A DNA stretch of 35,751 nt from Cyclobacteriaceae bacterium (GCA_024644875.1 JAHEGY010000039.1:1-35751), one strand, 5' to 3'; numbered from the stretch's first letter, positions 25,964 to 35,224 are shown. Notes: generated from the sequence alone by a model not told the origin. Numbers and translations: made by a program.

Positions 25964-28804
25964 ATGAGAAGGTACAGGATAATACTGGTATTGATGGTGC
26001 TGTTTTTGATGGCGACTGTGAGGGTGTATGCAACACATATTCGTGCCGGGGAAATTATCGCTGAACTTTTAGATTGTCAATCCAATACCTATCGTTTTAC
26101 ATTAATCGGTTATACTGATACCGGATCAACTGTATTGTTTGGTGGTGGTGAAATGAATTTCGGTGACGGATCAGCTCCGATTGGATTTACAGCTGGCAAT
26201 CCTGATTTTTTTCAGGACCTGGGTGATGAGGTAGCGCTTAATATCTTTTATGCAGAACATACATTCCCCGGACCTGGCACTTATACCGTAAGTTATCGGG
26301 AATTCAACAGGAATGCCAGTGTAGCCAACATGGATAATTCTGTAAACACACCCTTTTACATAGAAACTCAGATTGTTGTGGATCCTTTTTTTGGATGCAA
26401 CAACACACCGGTCCTCCTGAATCCTCCATTAGACAGAGCCTGTGTAGGAAAAGCATTTTACCACAATGGTGGAGGCTGGGATTTCGACGGTGACAGCCTG
26501 TCTTATCACATTGTGGTAAATAAACAGGATGTTGATTTGCCCGTGGTCAATTACAGGCTCCCTAATGTATATGATATAGAAACTGTTCCCGGAGTTACAA
26601 ATGAAGACGGTACAGGTCCTCCTACCTATACCCTTGACCCAGTTTCAGGCGACCTGATATGGGATGCACCGGGTACAGAGGATGAATATAATATTGCCTT
26701 TATCGTAAAGGAATGGCGGTATTTTCCGGACCTGAATGAATGGTTTCAAATGGGTTATGTAACAAGAGATATGCAGATCCTGGTTGAGGATTGTGACAAT
26801 GAGCGACCGGAACTTACAATTCCTGAGGATACTTGTATTGAAGCAGGAACTTTATTGGAAGAAGTTATTCGTGCAGATGATCCGGATGGCCACCGAATCA
26901 CCATTTCGTCTTTTGGCGGGCCTTATGAAATATCATCATCTCCGGCAACGTATAACCCTCAACCCGATGATCCGGTAAATCCACAACCTACTCCGGCATT
27001 TATTGACTTTCAGTGGCAGACCAATTGCTCGCATGTGAGATCACTGCCCTATCAGATCACCTTTAAAGCCAAGGATTTTCCTGACAGGCTGGAAGGGCCT
27101 TCCCTTGTTGATTTCGCCACTTGGGAAGTTACTGTCGTTGGCCCTGCACCGGAAGGACTTACGGCTTCTCCATTGTCTGGAAGGCGTGTTGCCCTGGACT
27201 GGAACCAATATGCCTGTGAATCCTTTGCCGGCACCATGCAAGTCTGGAGAAGAGTTGACAGCTTTGAATTTGAACCGGATAATTGCGAAGTGGGAATGCC
27301 CGATTATGCAGGATATACCCTGATAGCTACAGTGCCAATAGATCAGATAGACTATATTGACACAAATAATGGAGCCCGGTTGGATTATGGTGCTACTTAT
27401 TGTTACCGTCTGGTTGCAGAATATAAGCTTCCTTCCGGTGGTTTAAGTTATGCTTCCGAAGAAGTATGCGTTACTATTGAAGAGGACGAAGGTCAGTTTG
27501 GGCCGGTGATCACAAAAGTCAGTGTCCTGGAAACTGATACAGAAAATGGGGAGATTGAATTACAATGGACCAGTCCGTTTGATGCGGACCAGGGCCTTTA
27601 TCCACCTCCATATACCTACGAGTTGTTCAGGTATGAGGGCTTGAATGGATCAGGCACACCTGTAGGCCCGATCGTGCTCACTGATACGACCTACATAGAT
27701 ACAGGACTAGATACTGATCTGTCGGCTTACAGCTATGTAGTTGTTGCCTATGACAACAATGGTGCACAGGTAGGTCCGTCAGGACTTGCATCCTCTGTCC
27801 GATTATCCACCGATCCGCGTGTTAACAGTATAGAATTGATATGGGAGGCGAATGTGCCCTGGTCAAATAACACACAGGATTATCCCTACCACTATATTTA
27901 CAGAGATAACATCAATCCCTCCGACGATGGTGAATTTTTCCTGATAGATAGTGTGGATGTTAATCTGAATGGATTTAATTATATCGATTCAGGACAGGTT
28001 AACGGGGTAAAACTGGATGAAAATACATTTTACTGCTTTTATGTAACGACACAGGGATCTTATGGCAACCCACAGGTTATTGAACCCCTTATAAACGATT
28101 CACAGATAATCTGCAACCAACCGAATGATACGATTCCTCCCTGTGTTATCATTGATATCGGGGATACTATTGTTAGCGATACAACCTGCCTTGAATTTGT
28201 TGAAGATAAACCATGCAATTTCGACGATTTCTATCATGAGATCGAGTGGACATCAACACCGATAGGGGATGATAATGATTGTTTGAGAGATATTGTATAT
28301 TATGAAGTGTGGTTCTCCGAAACCTGTTTCGAAGAGGAATATAATATCGTTGGTTTGGCACCCGGGGAATCTTTCCTCCACGAAGGATTAAACTCATTCA
28401 AAGGATGCTATAAGGTCAGGGCTGTCGACAGGTCCGGCAACACCGGAGAATTCAGTAAAGTAAAGCAATATGAGAATTGTCCATATTACGAATTGCCAAA
28501 TGTGTTTACTCCTAACAATGATGGCAAAAACGACACTTTTGAACCCTATCAGTTCCCATTTATAAAGTGTCCAAGATTTGTAAATTCTCTTACTTTCACG
28601 GTTTTCAATCGATGGGGCAAGGAGGTTTATTCAGAAACCAGCGGGGGTGAGAATTCAATTCTGATCAATTGGGAGGGTGTTACTAATGATGCTGTCATTC
28701 TTGAAAACGGGGTGTACTATTATAAAGTTGACATTCAATATGATATGAATGATCCGGAGTTGCGGTCCCAGACCCTGAAAGGCTGGGTACAGATATTCAG
28801 ATAA
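25964..28804 (+). CDS. Large secreted protein with T9SS type B (gliding motility-associated) sorting domain
   Basis: A 946-residue exported protein. The signal peptide ends at VYA (21-23) and the mature N-terminus THIRAGEI begins a domain seen in many Bacteroidota surface proteins, with a GDGSAPIGF PKD-like strand. Middle parts (about 390-640) look like fibronectin-III or Ig-like beta modules, with paired cysteines and aspartate-rich turns. Residues 844-946 are the C-terminal sorting domain, opening LPNVFTPNNDGKNDTFEP and ending TLKGWVQIFR, which directs export by the type IX system and surface attachment. I chose ATG 25964, not the TTG one codon earlier. No enzymatic motif is seen, so adhesion or matrix binding is the likely role. 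A DUF3784 gene follows after 6 bp. Confidence 0.88.
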   Translation: MRRYRIILVLMVLFLMATVRVYATHIRAGEIIAELLDCQSNTYRFTLIGYTDTGSTVLFGGGEMNFGDGSAPIGFTAGNPDFFQDLGDEVALNIFYAEHTFPGPGTYTVSYREFNRNASVANMDNSVNTPFYIETQIVVDPFFGCNNTPVLLNPPLDRACVGKAFYHNGGGWDFDGDSLSYHIVVNKQDVDLPVVNYRLPNVYDIETVPGVTNEDGTGPPTYTLDPVSGDLIWDAPGTEDEYNIAFIVKEWRYFPDLNEWFQMGYVTRDMQILVEDCDNERPELTIPEDTCIEAGTLLEEVIRADDPDGHRITISSFGGPYEISSSPATYNPQPDDPVNPQPTPAFIDFQWQTNCSHVRSLPYQITFKAKDFPDRLEGPSLVDFATWEVTVVGPAPEGLTASPLSGRRVALDWNQYACESFAGTMQVWRRVDSFEFEPDNCEVGMPDYAGYTLIATVPIDQIDYIDTNNGARLDYGATYCYRLVAEYKLPSGGLSYASEEVCVTIEEDEGQFGPVITKVSVLETDTENGEIELQWTSPFDADQGLYPPPYTYELFRYEGLNGSGTPVGPIVLTDTTYIDTGLDTDLSAYSYVVVAYDNNGAQVGPSGLASSVRLSTDPRVNSIELIWEANVPWSNNTQDYPYHYIYRDNINPSDDGEFFLIDSVDVNLNGFNYIDSGQVNGVKLDENTFYCFYVTTQGSYGNPQVIEPLINDSQIICNQPNDTIPPCVIIDIGDTIVSDTTCLEFVEDKPCNFDDFYHEIEWTSTPIGDDNDCLRDIVYYEVWFSETCFEEEYNIVGLAPGESFLHEGLNSFKGCYKVRAVDRSGNTGEFSKVKQYENCPYYELPNVFTPNNDGKNDTFEPYQFPFIKCPRFVNSLTFTVFNRWGKEVYSETSGGENSILINWEGVTNDAVILENGVYYYKVDIQYDMNDPELRSQTLKGWVQIFR

Positions 28805-28810
28805 ATAATT

Positions 28811-29149
28811 ATGAACGATCAGGCTGTTCTCATAGGAGTAATCGTTTTTTCTGGCCTGTTAATCATCGGGCTTGGAATATACATCCACCAGGCTAAAGCT
28901 TATAATTTGATCGCCGGCTACAATACACTTTCTAGAGAAGAAAAAGAGAAATTCGATATTAAGAAGTATGCACTGACCTTTAGAAATAGCTTTCTGATTA
29001 TGGGCATCTTAATGATATTCTCCTACCCAATCCTGCTTTTACTGAACCTGGATAAATATCTTTCAATTGTAGCTATATCGATTATCATAATTGGTGTGCT
29101 TTACTTGAACTACATGGGAAAGGTTTACAGGAAAAAGGGGAATAATTAA
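28811..29149 (+). CDS. DUF3784-type small membrane protein
   Basis: A 112-residue protein with three hydrophobic segments (about 5-25, 60-80 and 83-102). Between the first two is the stretch KAYNLIAGYNTLSREEKEKFD, which is the conserved core of DUF3784 proteins. No function is known for the family. It begins 6 bp after the T9SS-exported protein gene, so the two are probably co-transcribed, but a shared role is not established. No terminator with a T-run is evident in the 208 bp after it. Confidence 0.75.
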   Translation: MNDQAVLIGVIVFSGLLIIGLGIYIHQAKAYNLIAGYNTLSREEKEKFDIKKYALTFRNSFLIMGILMIFSYPILLLLNLDKYLSIVAISIIIIGVLYLNYMGKVYRKKGNN

Positions 29150-29305
29150 GCCAAATCTTGAAATTACCAATTAATATTTCTTGGAGTTAGCAGAAATACA
29201 CCATATCAGCCTGAATATTAAAATGGAATTCCCGGGATTATGCAATTTTTTATATAATAAGCCCTTCTGTGTTGTATTACCCCGTCAATAATAAAATAAA
29301 ATTGA

Positions 29306-29334
29306 TTGTTTTATTGTTATAATATATAGTTTTG
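29306..29334 (+). promoter_or_regulatory. Candidate promoter of fabD
   Basis: TTG at 29306-29308 and TAGTTTTG at 29327-29334 with an 18-bp spacer fit the Bacteroidota consensus. Transcription would start near 29341, about 17 nt before the ATG at 29358. Confidence 0.55.
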
Positions 29335-29357
29335 TCGTTCCATTAAAAAAGAAGAGC

Positions 29358-30233
29358 ATGAGAGCATACATTTTTCCTGGCCAGGGAGCTCAATTTCCAG
29401 GTATGGGAAAGGAATTATATGAACGATCTGAGAAGGCAAAAATATTATTTGAGTCTGCGAATAAAGTGCTGGGTTTCCGGATAACAGATATTATGTTTGA
29501 CGGTACAGCTGAAGAGTTGAAGCAGACAAAAGTTACACAACCAGCTATATTTCTTCACTCTGTAATTTCAGCATTGGTGGCTGAAGAATTTAAACCCGAT
29601 ATGGTTGCAGGGCACTCGCTGGGCGAGTTTTCAGCATTGGTATCGAACAGGGTATTAAGTTTTGAAGATGGACTGACACTTGTTTCAAAGAGGGCTGAGG
29701 CCATGCAGAAAGCCTGTGAAATAAATCCATCCACCATGGCAGCTATACTTGGCATGGAAGATGAAAAAGTAATTGCCATCTGCGAGGGTATTGACGAGGT
29801 AGTCGTACCAGCCAATTATAATAGTCCGGGACAACTGGTGATTTCCGGATCAAATGAAGGGATAACTATTGCCTGCGAAAAGCTGAAAGACGCAGGAGCC
29901 AAACGAGCACTCCCATTACAGGTTGGAGGAGCCTTTCATTCACCTTTGATGGAACCTGCCAGGGAAGAGCTTGAAAAGGCTATCCTCGATACTGAGTTTC
30001 ATGAACCGGTCTGTCCTATTTACCAGAATTATACTTCCCGGCCCCATACCGATGTTGAGGAGATCAAAAAGAACCTGAATCATCAACTGACCGCACCAGT
30101 TAAATGGAGACAATCAGTGGTGAATATGGTAGATGATGGGGCTACTGAATTCATAGAATGTGGACCAGGTAAAGTTTTGCAGGGACTTGTCAAAAAGATC
30201 AGTCCGGAGGCTGAGGTAGGGAGTATTGAATAA
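29358..30233 (+). CDS. fabD: Malonyl-CoA:ACP transacylase
   Basis: A 291-residue cytosolic enzyme that moves malonyl groups from CoA to acyl carrier protein for fatty acid synthesis. The N-terminus has FPGQGAQFPGMG (6-17); the nucleophile is Ser87 in GHSLGE, the arginine that holds the malonyl carboxylate lies in KRAEAMQ (Arg112), and the catalytic histidine is His194 in GAFHSPLM. The C-terminal ECGPGKVLQGLVKK is also conserved. The length is slightly short of the usual 300-310. It stands alone with its own promoter, away from other fab genes, and converges on folK. Confidence 0.95.
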   Translation: MRAYIFPGQGAQFPGMGKELYERSEKAKILFESANKVLGFRITDIMFDGTAEELKQTKVTQPAIFLHSVISALVAEEFKPDMVAGHSLGEFSALVSNRVLSFEDGLTLVSKRAEAMQKACEINPSTMAAILGMEDEKVIAICEGIDEVVVPANYNSPGQLVISGSNEGITIACEKLKDAGAKRALPLQVGGAFHSPLMEPAREELEKAILDTEFHEPVCPIYQNYTSRPHTDVEEIKKNLNHQLTAPVKWRQSVVNMVDDGATEFIECGPGKVLQGLVKKISPEAEVGSIE

Positions 30234-30332
30234 TGTTGTCAATTGCTTGTAAAGAAAACCGTAATGCCCGGTGCTCGCCCATAAAAAGTAAGCAGGAAAG
30301 TATGTTTTAGGGAAAATATCCCTGCCGTGATC

Positions 30333-30380
30333 TCATAAGATTATTGAATTCAGGGATTTCTGATGAATCAGATCTTATGA
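30333..30380. other. Inverted repeat between convergent fabD and folK
   Basis: TCATAAGAT (30333-30341) and ATCTTATGA (30372-30380) are perfect 9-bp inverted arms 30 bp apart; the right arm overlaps the folK stop. A small CTGAT-GA-ATCAG hairpin lies between them. There is no T-run, so a terminator role is only possible. Confidence 0.35.
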
Positions 30381-30847
30381 ACTTCAAGTGAGTCCAAAGT
30401 AGATCCAAGAAGGTCTGCATTCGTTACTTGTAATACCGGATGAACCATTTCCGGAATAAGCTCACACAAGGGAACCAATACAAATCTTCTGTCCGGTATT
30501 CCAGGATGCGGGATATGCAGTTTGTCTGCATTAATTATCTGATCCTCAAAATACAGGATATCGATGTCTATGATCCGTTCTGCCCATTTTCTTCCCCTTA
30601 TCCTGCCCATGGATGTTTCAATTTTGAGCAGTTTTTCCAAGGTATCATAGGCGTTTAATTCAGTTTCTACCTCAGCTACCTGATTATAAAAGGGGGGTTG
30701 ATCCTTTAATCCCCAGGGTTCAGTGACGTAAACAGAAGAAGTCCGAACCACCTTTCCAAGCTCTGATTTTATTTTTTCAAGGGCTGTTTGAAGGCTGCCT
30801 TCAGGGTCTCCAAGGTTACTTCCTAAAATTAAATATTTTCCTTTCAT
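30368..30847 (-). CDS. folK: 6-hydroxymethyl-7,8-dihydropterin pyrophosphokinase (HPPK)
   Basis: A 159-residue folate biosynthesis enzyme that transfers pyrophosphate from ATP to hydroxymethyl-dihydropterin. The conserved opening LGSNLGD lies at 8-14, EPWG near 43, PFYNQV at 52-57, RGRKWAERIIDIDILYF at 84-100 with the Mg2+-binding Asp94 and Asp96, and IPHPGIPDRRFVLVPL afterwards. The length is normal. It is a lone gene, divergent from sppA across 92 bp, and it is not fused to FolB or FolP. Confidence 0.95.
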   Translation of the reverse strand: MKGKYLILGSNLGDPEGSLQTALEKIKSELGKVVRTSSVYVTEPWGLKDQPPFYNQVAEVETELNAYDTLEKLLKIETSMGRIRGRKWAERIIDIDILYFEDQIINADKLHIPHPGIPDRRFVLVPLCELIPEMVHPVLQVTNADLLGSTLDSLEVHKI

Positions 30848-30939
30848 CCTTAATATTTAGCAGCCATATAAATTGTTTTCATGTTATTGGAGTAAAGTAA
30901 TATAATTACACTTGAAAACAACAATAAAAGTATAAGTAC

Positions 30940-32691
30940 ATGAAGTTTTTACGCAATTTACTGGCTGTTCTGGTTGGATTATTCATCTATAGTTTCATTA
31001 TGCTATTTATTTTTATAGGCATATTATCCATTTCTTCGTCTGAAACTACTGTCTCGGTATCTGACAACTCGATATTACGTCTCAGGCTGAGCGGACAAAT
31101 TGTTGAACGTGAGGTGGAGGATCCATTTGCTTCTTTGGGTTTGCCCGGCGCAGGTGCAAGGGAGATGGGCCTCAAAGAGTTAAAGGATGCCATCGGACAT
31201 GCGAAATCTGATGATAAGATAGAAGGGATATTCCTGGAACCCAGGTTTTTCATGGCTGGGATGGCCACTATCGAGGAATTACGCCAGGAACTGGATGCTT
31301 TTAAATCATCAGGAAAGTTCATAGTATCTTATGCTGAATATTATACGGAGGCATCTTATTATCTCGCTTCCGTTTCTGATGAAATGTATATTACACCTGG
31401 CTATGGTATGCTTGAGTTTAACGGGGTATCTGCTGAATATATGTTCTTTACAGGACTATTTGAAAAACTCGGAATTGAGCCCCAGATATTCAGGGTTGGG
31501 GATTATAAGTCTGCGGTAGAACCTTTTATGAGGAAAGACCTGAGCGAGGAAAACAGAGAACAGATCTCAGCCTATGTGAATTCAATATATGACCATATGC
31601 TGGATGCGATAGCCGATTCGAGGAATATGGAGACTGAGGAAGTAAGAAAGATCTCATACTCCATGCTTGCAAGAACTACAAAAGATGCAGTTGATCTCGG
31701 ACTGATCGATGGGGAAAAATATTATAATGAGTTTATAGATCTTATTAAGGAAAAACTGGATGTGGAGGAAGACGAAGATGTCAACATGATCTCTTATCGG
31801 AAATATAATAAGTCATATGGTGAACCGAAATACTCAAAGGATAGAATTGCCGTAATAATCGGCGAAGGGAATATATTCTCCGGAAAAGGAGAGAACCAGA
31901 TGATCGGGTCAGAAAGTTATACACAGCTAATCCGGAGTGCAAGGGAGAACGACAGGATAAAAGCGGTTGTAGTACGCATAAATTCAGGTGGAGGTAGTCC
32001 GCTTGCATCTGATATGATCTGGAAGGAGATCAAGCTAACTGCAGAGAAGAAGCCGGTTATTGCCTCCATTGCAGATGTTGCTGCATCGGGAGGTTATTAT
32101 ATTGTGATGGCTTGTGACAAGATCTATGCACAGCCTACTTCAATAACTGGATCAATAGGCATATTTGGTATACTGTTTAACGCAGAAGAACTATTTGAAA
32201 ATAAACTGGGTATTACTTTTGACAACTACAGTACAGGGGAATATTCGGATATGTATACCATTACACGGCCATTAACAGCCTTTGAAAAAGAGATCATTCA
32301 ACGGGATATTGAAAAGGGCTATGAAATATTTACGACGAAAGCTGCGGATGATAGAGATATGACTATTGATGAACTACTCAAGATCGCTTCCGGCAGGGTG
32401 TATTCAGGATACGAAGCCCTGGAAAATGGCTTGATTGACGAATTAGGGACGCTGGAAGATGCCATTGAAGAAGCCGCAAAAATGGCTGAGCTGGAAGAAT
32501 ACCGGGTTAGCTATTACCCAAGACAGAAAACCGTTCTTGAACAGATCATGGAAGACCTGGGAGCGGATATACAAACCCGGTACCTAAAAATGAAACTCGG
32601 AGAATACTATCCCTATTTTCAACAGGTTCAGGAATTGAATGCACTCAGAGGCCAACAGGCCAGGATGCCTTACGATATCCGGATCCATTAA
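30940..32691 (+). CDS. sppA: Signal peptide peptidase SppA (67K type)
   Basis: A 583-residue membrane-anchored serine protease that digests cleaved signal peptides. A single N-terminal helix (about 6-30) anchors it. It has two tandem SppA domains like the E. coli 67K enzyme: the general base Lys190 in GDYKSAVEP lies in the first, and the nucleophile Ser383 in DVAASGGYYIV in the second, with SITGSIGIFG after it. The spacing of nearly 200 residues matches the known Lys/Ser dyad of long SppA. It has its own start region shared with divergent folK; no TAnnTTTG box is clear. A secreted alpha/beta hydrolase gene follows after 106 bp. Confidence 0.93.
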   Translation: MKFLRNLLAVLVGLFIYSFIMLFIFIGILSISSSETTVSVSDNSILRLRLSGQIVEREVEDPFASLGLPGAGAREMGLKELKDAIGHAKSDDKIEGIFLEPRFFMAGMATIEELRQELDAFKSSGKFIVSYAEYYTEASYYLASVSDEMYITPGYGMLEFNGVSAEYMFFTGLFEKLGIEPQIFRVGDYKSAVEPFMRKDLSEENREQISAYVNSIYDHMLDAIADSRNMETEEVRKISYSMLARTTKDAVDLGLIDGEKYYNEFIDLIKEKLDVEEDEDVNMISYRKYNKSYGEPKYSKDRIAVIIGEGNIFSGKGENQMIGSESYTQLIRSARENDRIKAVVVRINSGGGSPLASDMIWKEIKLTAEKKPVIASIADVAASGGYYIVMACDKIYAQPTSITGSIGIFGILFNAEELFENKLGITFDNYSTGEYSDMYTITRPLTAFEKEIIQRDIEKGYEIFTTKAADDRDMTIDELLKIASGRVYSGYEALENGLIDELGTLEDAIEEAAKMAELEEYRVSYYPRQKTVLEQIMEDLGADIQTRYLKMKLGEYYPYFQQVQELNALRGQQARMPYDIRIH

Positions 32692-32797
32692 TTTACTTGT
32701 CATCTCCCCAGGTGAAAATTTGTCCAAAACATTCAGCACCACCATTGTGCTTACACCTCTCGGTGGAAGCAATATTAACCTTCATGTCACTAAGAAA

Positions 32798-33610
32798 ATG
32801 AACTTTATAAAATTATTCTTGTTGTTTGTCTTTGCATCAATCTCTGTTAATAAAACAAATGCCCAAAATATTAGTATAGGATTCCAGGATTCTATTTTCT
32901 CAGAGGTTCTTGATGAACACAGAATAATATTATTACATCTTCCTGACGATTATTCAAATTCAGATAAATCATATCCGGTTATTTATAGACTTGATGGTGA
33001 AATAGATTTATTAGTTGAAACTGCTGGTGTCATTTACCGATTAGCATATAGAGAAAAAGTGATACCAGATATGATAATTGTAATGATAGAAAATATTCAC
33101 CGAGATAAAGATATGTTACCGGTGAATACGTTTTTCTATCAATCTGAGCCTGGCGCCAATAATTTTCAAAAGTTTATCAAATCCGAACTAATTCCATACA
33201 TCAATGGCAAATATAGGACCACTGATGAGAGAATATTATGTGGGCAATCTCTAAGTTCAATTTTCACATTATACAGCTTTTTGACAGATCCCCAGACTTT
33301 CGATTCCTATATTGCTTGTAGTGCAGGATTCCCAGGCTGTGAAGAGTATTTCATAAATTTGGCAAAGGATATAAATAGCACTCGCTATGATCGAAAAACT
33401 TCTGTGATTTTAACAAATGGATTAAAAGATCCCCTTGATCCAGAAGGGAAAATGAATGAGATTATTAAAGATTTTGCGGATTTAATTGCGCCTCTAGATA
33501 ATATTACCTGCGAGTATTTAACGTATAGAAATGAGGGACATGTTCCATATCAGAGTTTATATCATGGTCTGAAATTCCTATACAGAACACAAGGAGTTGA
33601 AGAACATTAA
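32798..33610 (+). CDS. Secreted alpha/beta hydrolase (esterase D-like)
   Basis: A 270-residue protein with signal peptide MNFIKLFLLFVFASISVNKTNA and an alpha/beta hydrolase domain of the esterase type found in feruloyl and siderophore esterases. VIYRLDGE (61-68) and ILCGQSLSS hold the nucleophile elbow; Ser151 is followed by LSS, not the usual LGG. His248 in NEGHVPY is the likely catalytic histidine. The frame is open further upstream to 32639, over the end of sppA, but ATG 32798 begins directly with the signal peptide and avoids that overlap. The gene is clearly AT-richer than the rest of the window (35 G+C in the 120 bases 33001-33120, about 29%, against about 42% in lon), suggesting a different origin. 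Confidence 0.78.
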   Translation: MNFIKLFLLFVFASISVNKTNAQNISIGFQDSIFSEVLDEHRIILLHLPDDYSNSDKSYPVIYRLDGEIDLLVETAGVIYRLAYREKVIPDMIIVMIENIHRDKDMLPVNTFFYQSEPGANNFQKFIKSELIPYINGKYRTTDERILCGQSLSSIFTLYSFLTDPQTFDSYIACSAGFPGCEEYFINLAKDINSTRYDRKTSVILTNGLKDPLDPEGKMNEIIKDFADLIAPLDNITCEYLTYRNEGHVPYQSLYHGLKFLYRTQGVEEH

Positions 33611-33951
33611 ACTCCTACTAACAAACAGGTATACCCTTTACCTATAATCCGGATTACCAATCTCACCAGTTTTCTCCCTTTAACCTTGTCAGAAACTATC
33701 TCGGTATAAAGCGACTTAACATATACTTGTTAACCCCTAGGAATTATTTCTCTACTTTATTCAATAGCACTTTAAAGACTATGAAGAAATATTCTGTTTT
33801 CTTTTAATACTAGCTCTATTATCCTGTAAGAATCATTATTAAATCCTGTCAACATAAAGTGGATTGATTTGGGTTAAAGTTTAAGAGATAGTTTAATGCC
33901 TTTCAGCCTTGGGTGAATGTTAGAAAAAAACATTTGAACTTTTTTAAAAGA
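33611..33951. other. Long non-coding gap with a decayed gene start
   Basis: About 340 bp of AT-rich sequence between the two hydrolase genes. It has a 12-bp palindrome TAATCCGGATTA at 33645-33656, the broken lipoprotein start at 33781-33842, and no promoter box, terminator or RNA gene that I can support. Confidence 0.6.
33781..33842 (+). pseudogene. Frameshifted remnant of a lipoprotein gene start
   Basis: ATG 33781 encodes MKKYSVFF then a stop. Moving one base in the T-run near 33802-33805 gives LILALLSCKNHY before another stop at 33840-33842. Joined, the two pieces make a textbook lipoprotein signal peptide (MKK n-region, hydrophobic core, lipobox LLSC). Nothing downstream continues it, so it looks like the leftover of a lipoprotein gene; a chance match cannot be excluded in such a short stretch. 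Confidence 0.45.
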
Positions 33952-35106
33952 ATGTATTGTTATACTAATACAATGTGTAATAGACTAAAATGCCTGAAAC
34001 AGTATATAAATCCTCCATGGTATAGAAGAAGGAATCAGTTTAAGATAATGATCATTTTCATAATATTGTTATCAACTACACTATTCCTAACGTGTGAAAA
34101 AGATACAGATATTGATCAAAATCCAGTATACAAACCTTCAGTAGAAATGCAGTTTGGAACCATTTCAGCACTCGTACAGGAAGTTAGTTTTCAAACAAAC
34201 GGTTTCAGTATTGTTGGAGATTTACGAACTCCGGTTGAAGGAGAAGAACATCCTGCGATCATTATGGTACATGGATCGGGCAACGCAACAAGATATGGTG
34301 CGGTACCCTTCGAACCTTTAATTGAGATCTTCCTACAAAAAGGTTTCGCGGTTCTATCTTGGGATAAGCCAGGTAATGGCGAATCTGAGGGGGTATTCAA
34401 CAATGAGTATAAGCTGACAGAAAGAGCTGAAATTGTTGCTGAAGCAGTGAAGATCTTGGCCGATAATCCGACCATCCTCTCTTCGTCGATTGGTCTTTGG
34501 GGGATTAGTGCAGCGGGGTGGGTAATGCCTATGTCGTTGGGCAAGACAAACGGCATTTCGTTTATGATTGTAGTCAGTGGTGGTGGTGAGGACAGTATAG
34601 AGCAGTACGCTTACCAGGTTTCACAGGTGGTAGCTTGCGACGGTGGATCTTCAGACCAGGCGGAAGCTGTCGAACTCTACTGGTCTCAAATGGCCAAAGC
34701 AACTGAATATAACGGTTATAGGGAGGCTGTGGATATATTGGTAGATATTCCGGGCGTTTATGAGTATACTGGACTAACAGTTTCTGAAGAAGATCAATGG
34801 AGACCATGGCCACGCGATATTGACGCTTTTTTCGATCCGATGGACGTTATCCGACACACCACAATACCAATACTCGTTCTTTTCGGAGAATTGGATAAGA
34901 ATATCGACCCTGTACAGGGAGCTCAGGCTTATGAGGCCGCTCTTAAAGCAGCTGGCAATAAAGACTATATAATCAAAGTTATTCAAGATGTGGCACATAT
35001 ACTGACACCTGCAACTACTGGCTGTCTTACTGAATCTGTTGGTAGTAAATACGTGCCAGAATACATGGATATCCTGGAGAAATGGCTCAATAATCAAAAC
35101 CTTTAA
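33952..35106 (+). CDS. Exported alpha/beta hydrolase, possible lipoprotein
   Basis: A 384-residue protein (from ATG 33952) of the dienelactone hydrolase / COG1073 type. A hydrophobic segment IIFIILLSTTLFLTC ends in Cys48, so it is probably lipid-anchored. MVHGSG (about 105-110) is the oxyanion loop; the nucleophile elbow is GISAAG with Ser186, and LFGELDKNIDP and DVAHIL near the C-terminus supply the acid and histidine. Starts are uncertain: GTG 33913, ATG 33952, ATG 33973 and ATG 34048 are in frame; 34048 opens directly with the signal segment but lacks a positive n-region, while the longer forms have the RRRNQFK stretch. Substrate unknown. It follows a 340-bp gap and has no partner gene. 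Confidence 0.75.
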   Translation: MYCYTNTMCNRLKCLKQYINPPWYRRRNQFKIMIIFIILLSTTLFLTCEKDTDIDQNPVYKPSVEMQFGTISALVQEVSFQTNGFSIVGDLRTPVEGEEHPAIIMVHGSGNATRYGAVPFEPLIEIFLQKGFAVLSWDKPGNGESEGVFNNEYKLTERAEIVAEAVKILADNPTILSSSIGLWGISAAGWVMPMSLGKTNGISFMIVVSGGGEDSIEQYAYQVSQVVACDGGSSDQAEAVELYWSQMAKATEYNGYREAVDILVDIPGVYEYTGLTVSEEDQWRPWPRDIDAFFDPMDVIRHTTIPILVLFGELDKNIDPVQGAQAYEAALKAAGNKDYIIKVIQDVAHILTPATTGCLTESVGSKYVPEYMDILEKWLNNQNL

Positions 35107-35224
35107 TAACACAGCCTATTTATCTCTTATGTTATGCGATATCCTGCCGATTGATATTGTGAACAAATCTTTCCGTGCAATACACGCGGATAAGGTAAAT
35201 TATGAAGTTTTTATCTCTTAAAAG

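Noticed and set aside
32639-32797. Upstream extension of the first hydrolase over the end of sppA
   Set aside because: The extension overlaps sppA and buries the signal peptide; ATG 32798 is the better start.
33645-33656. 12-bp palindrome TAATCCGGATTA
   Set aside because: No loop, no T-run and no nearby promoter box; not supported as terminator or operator.
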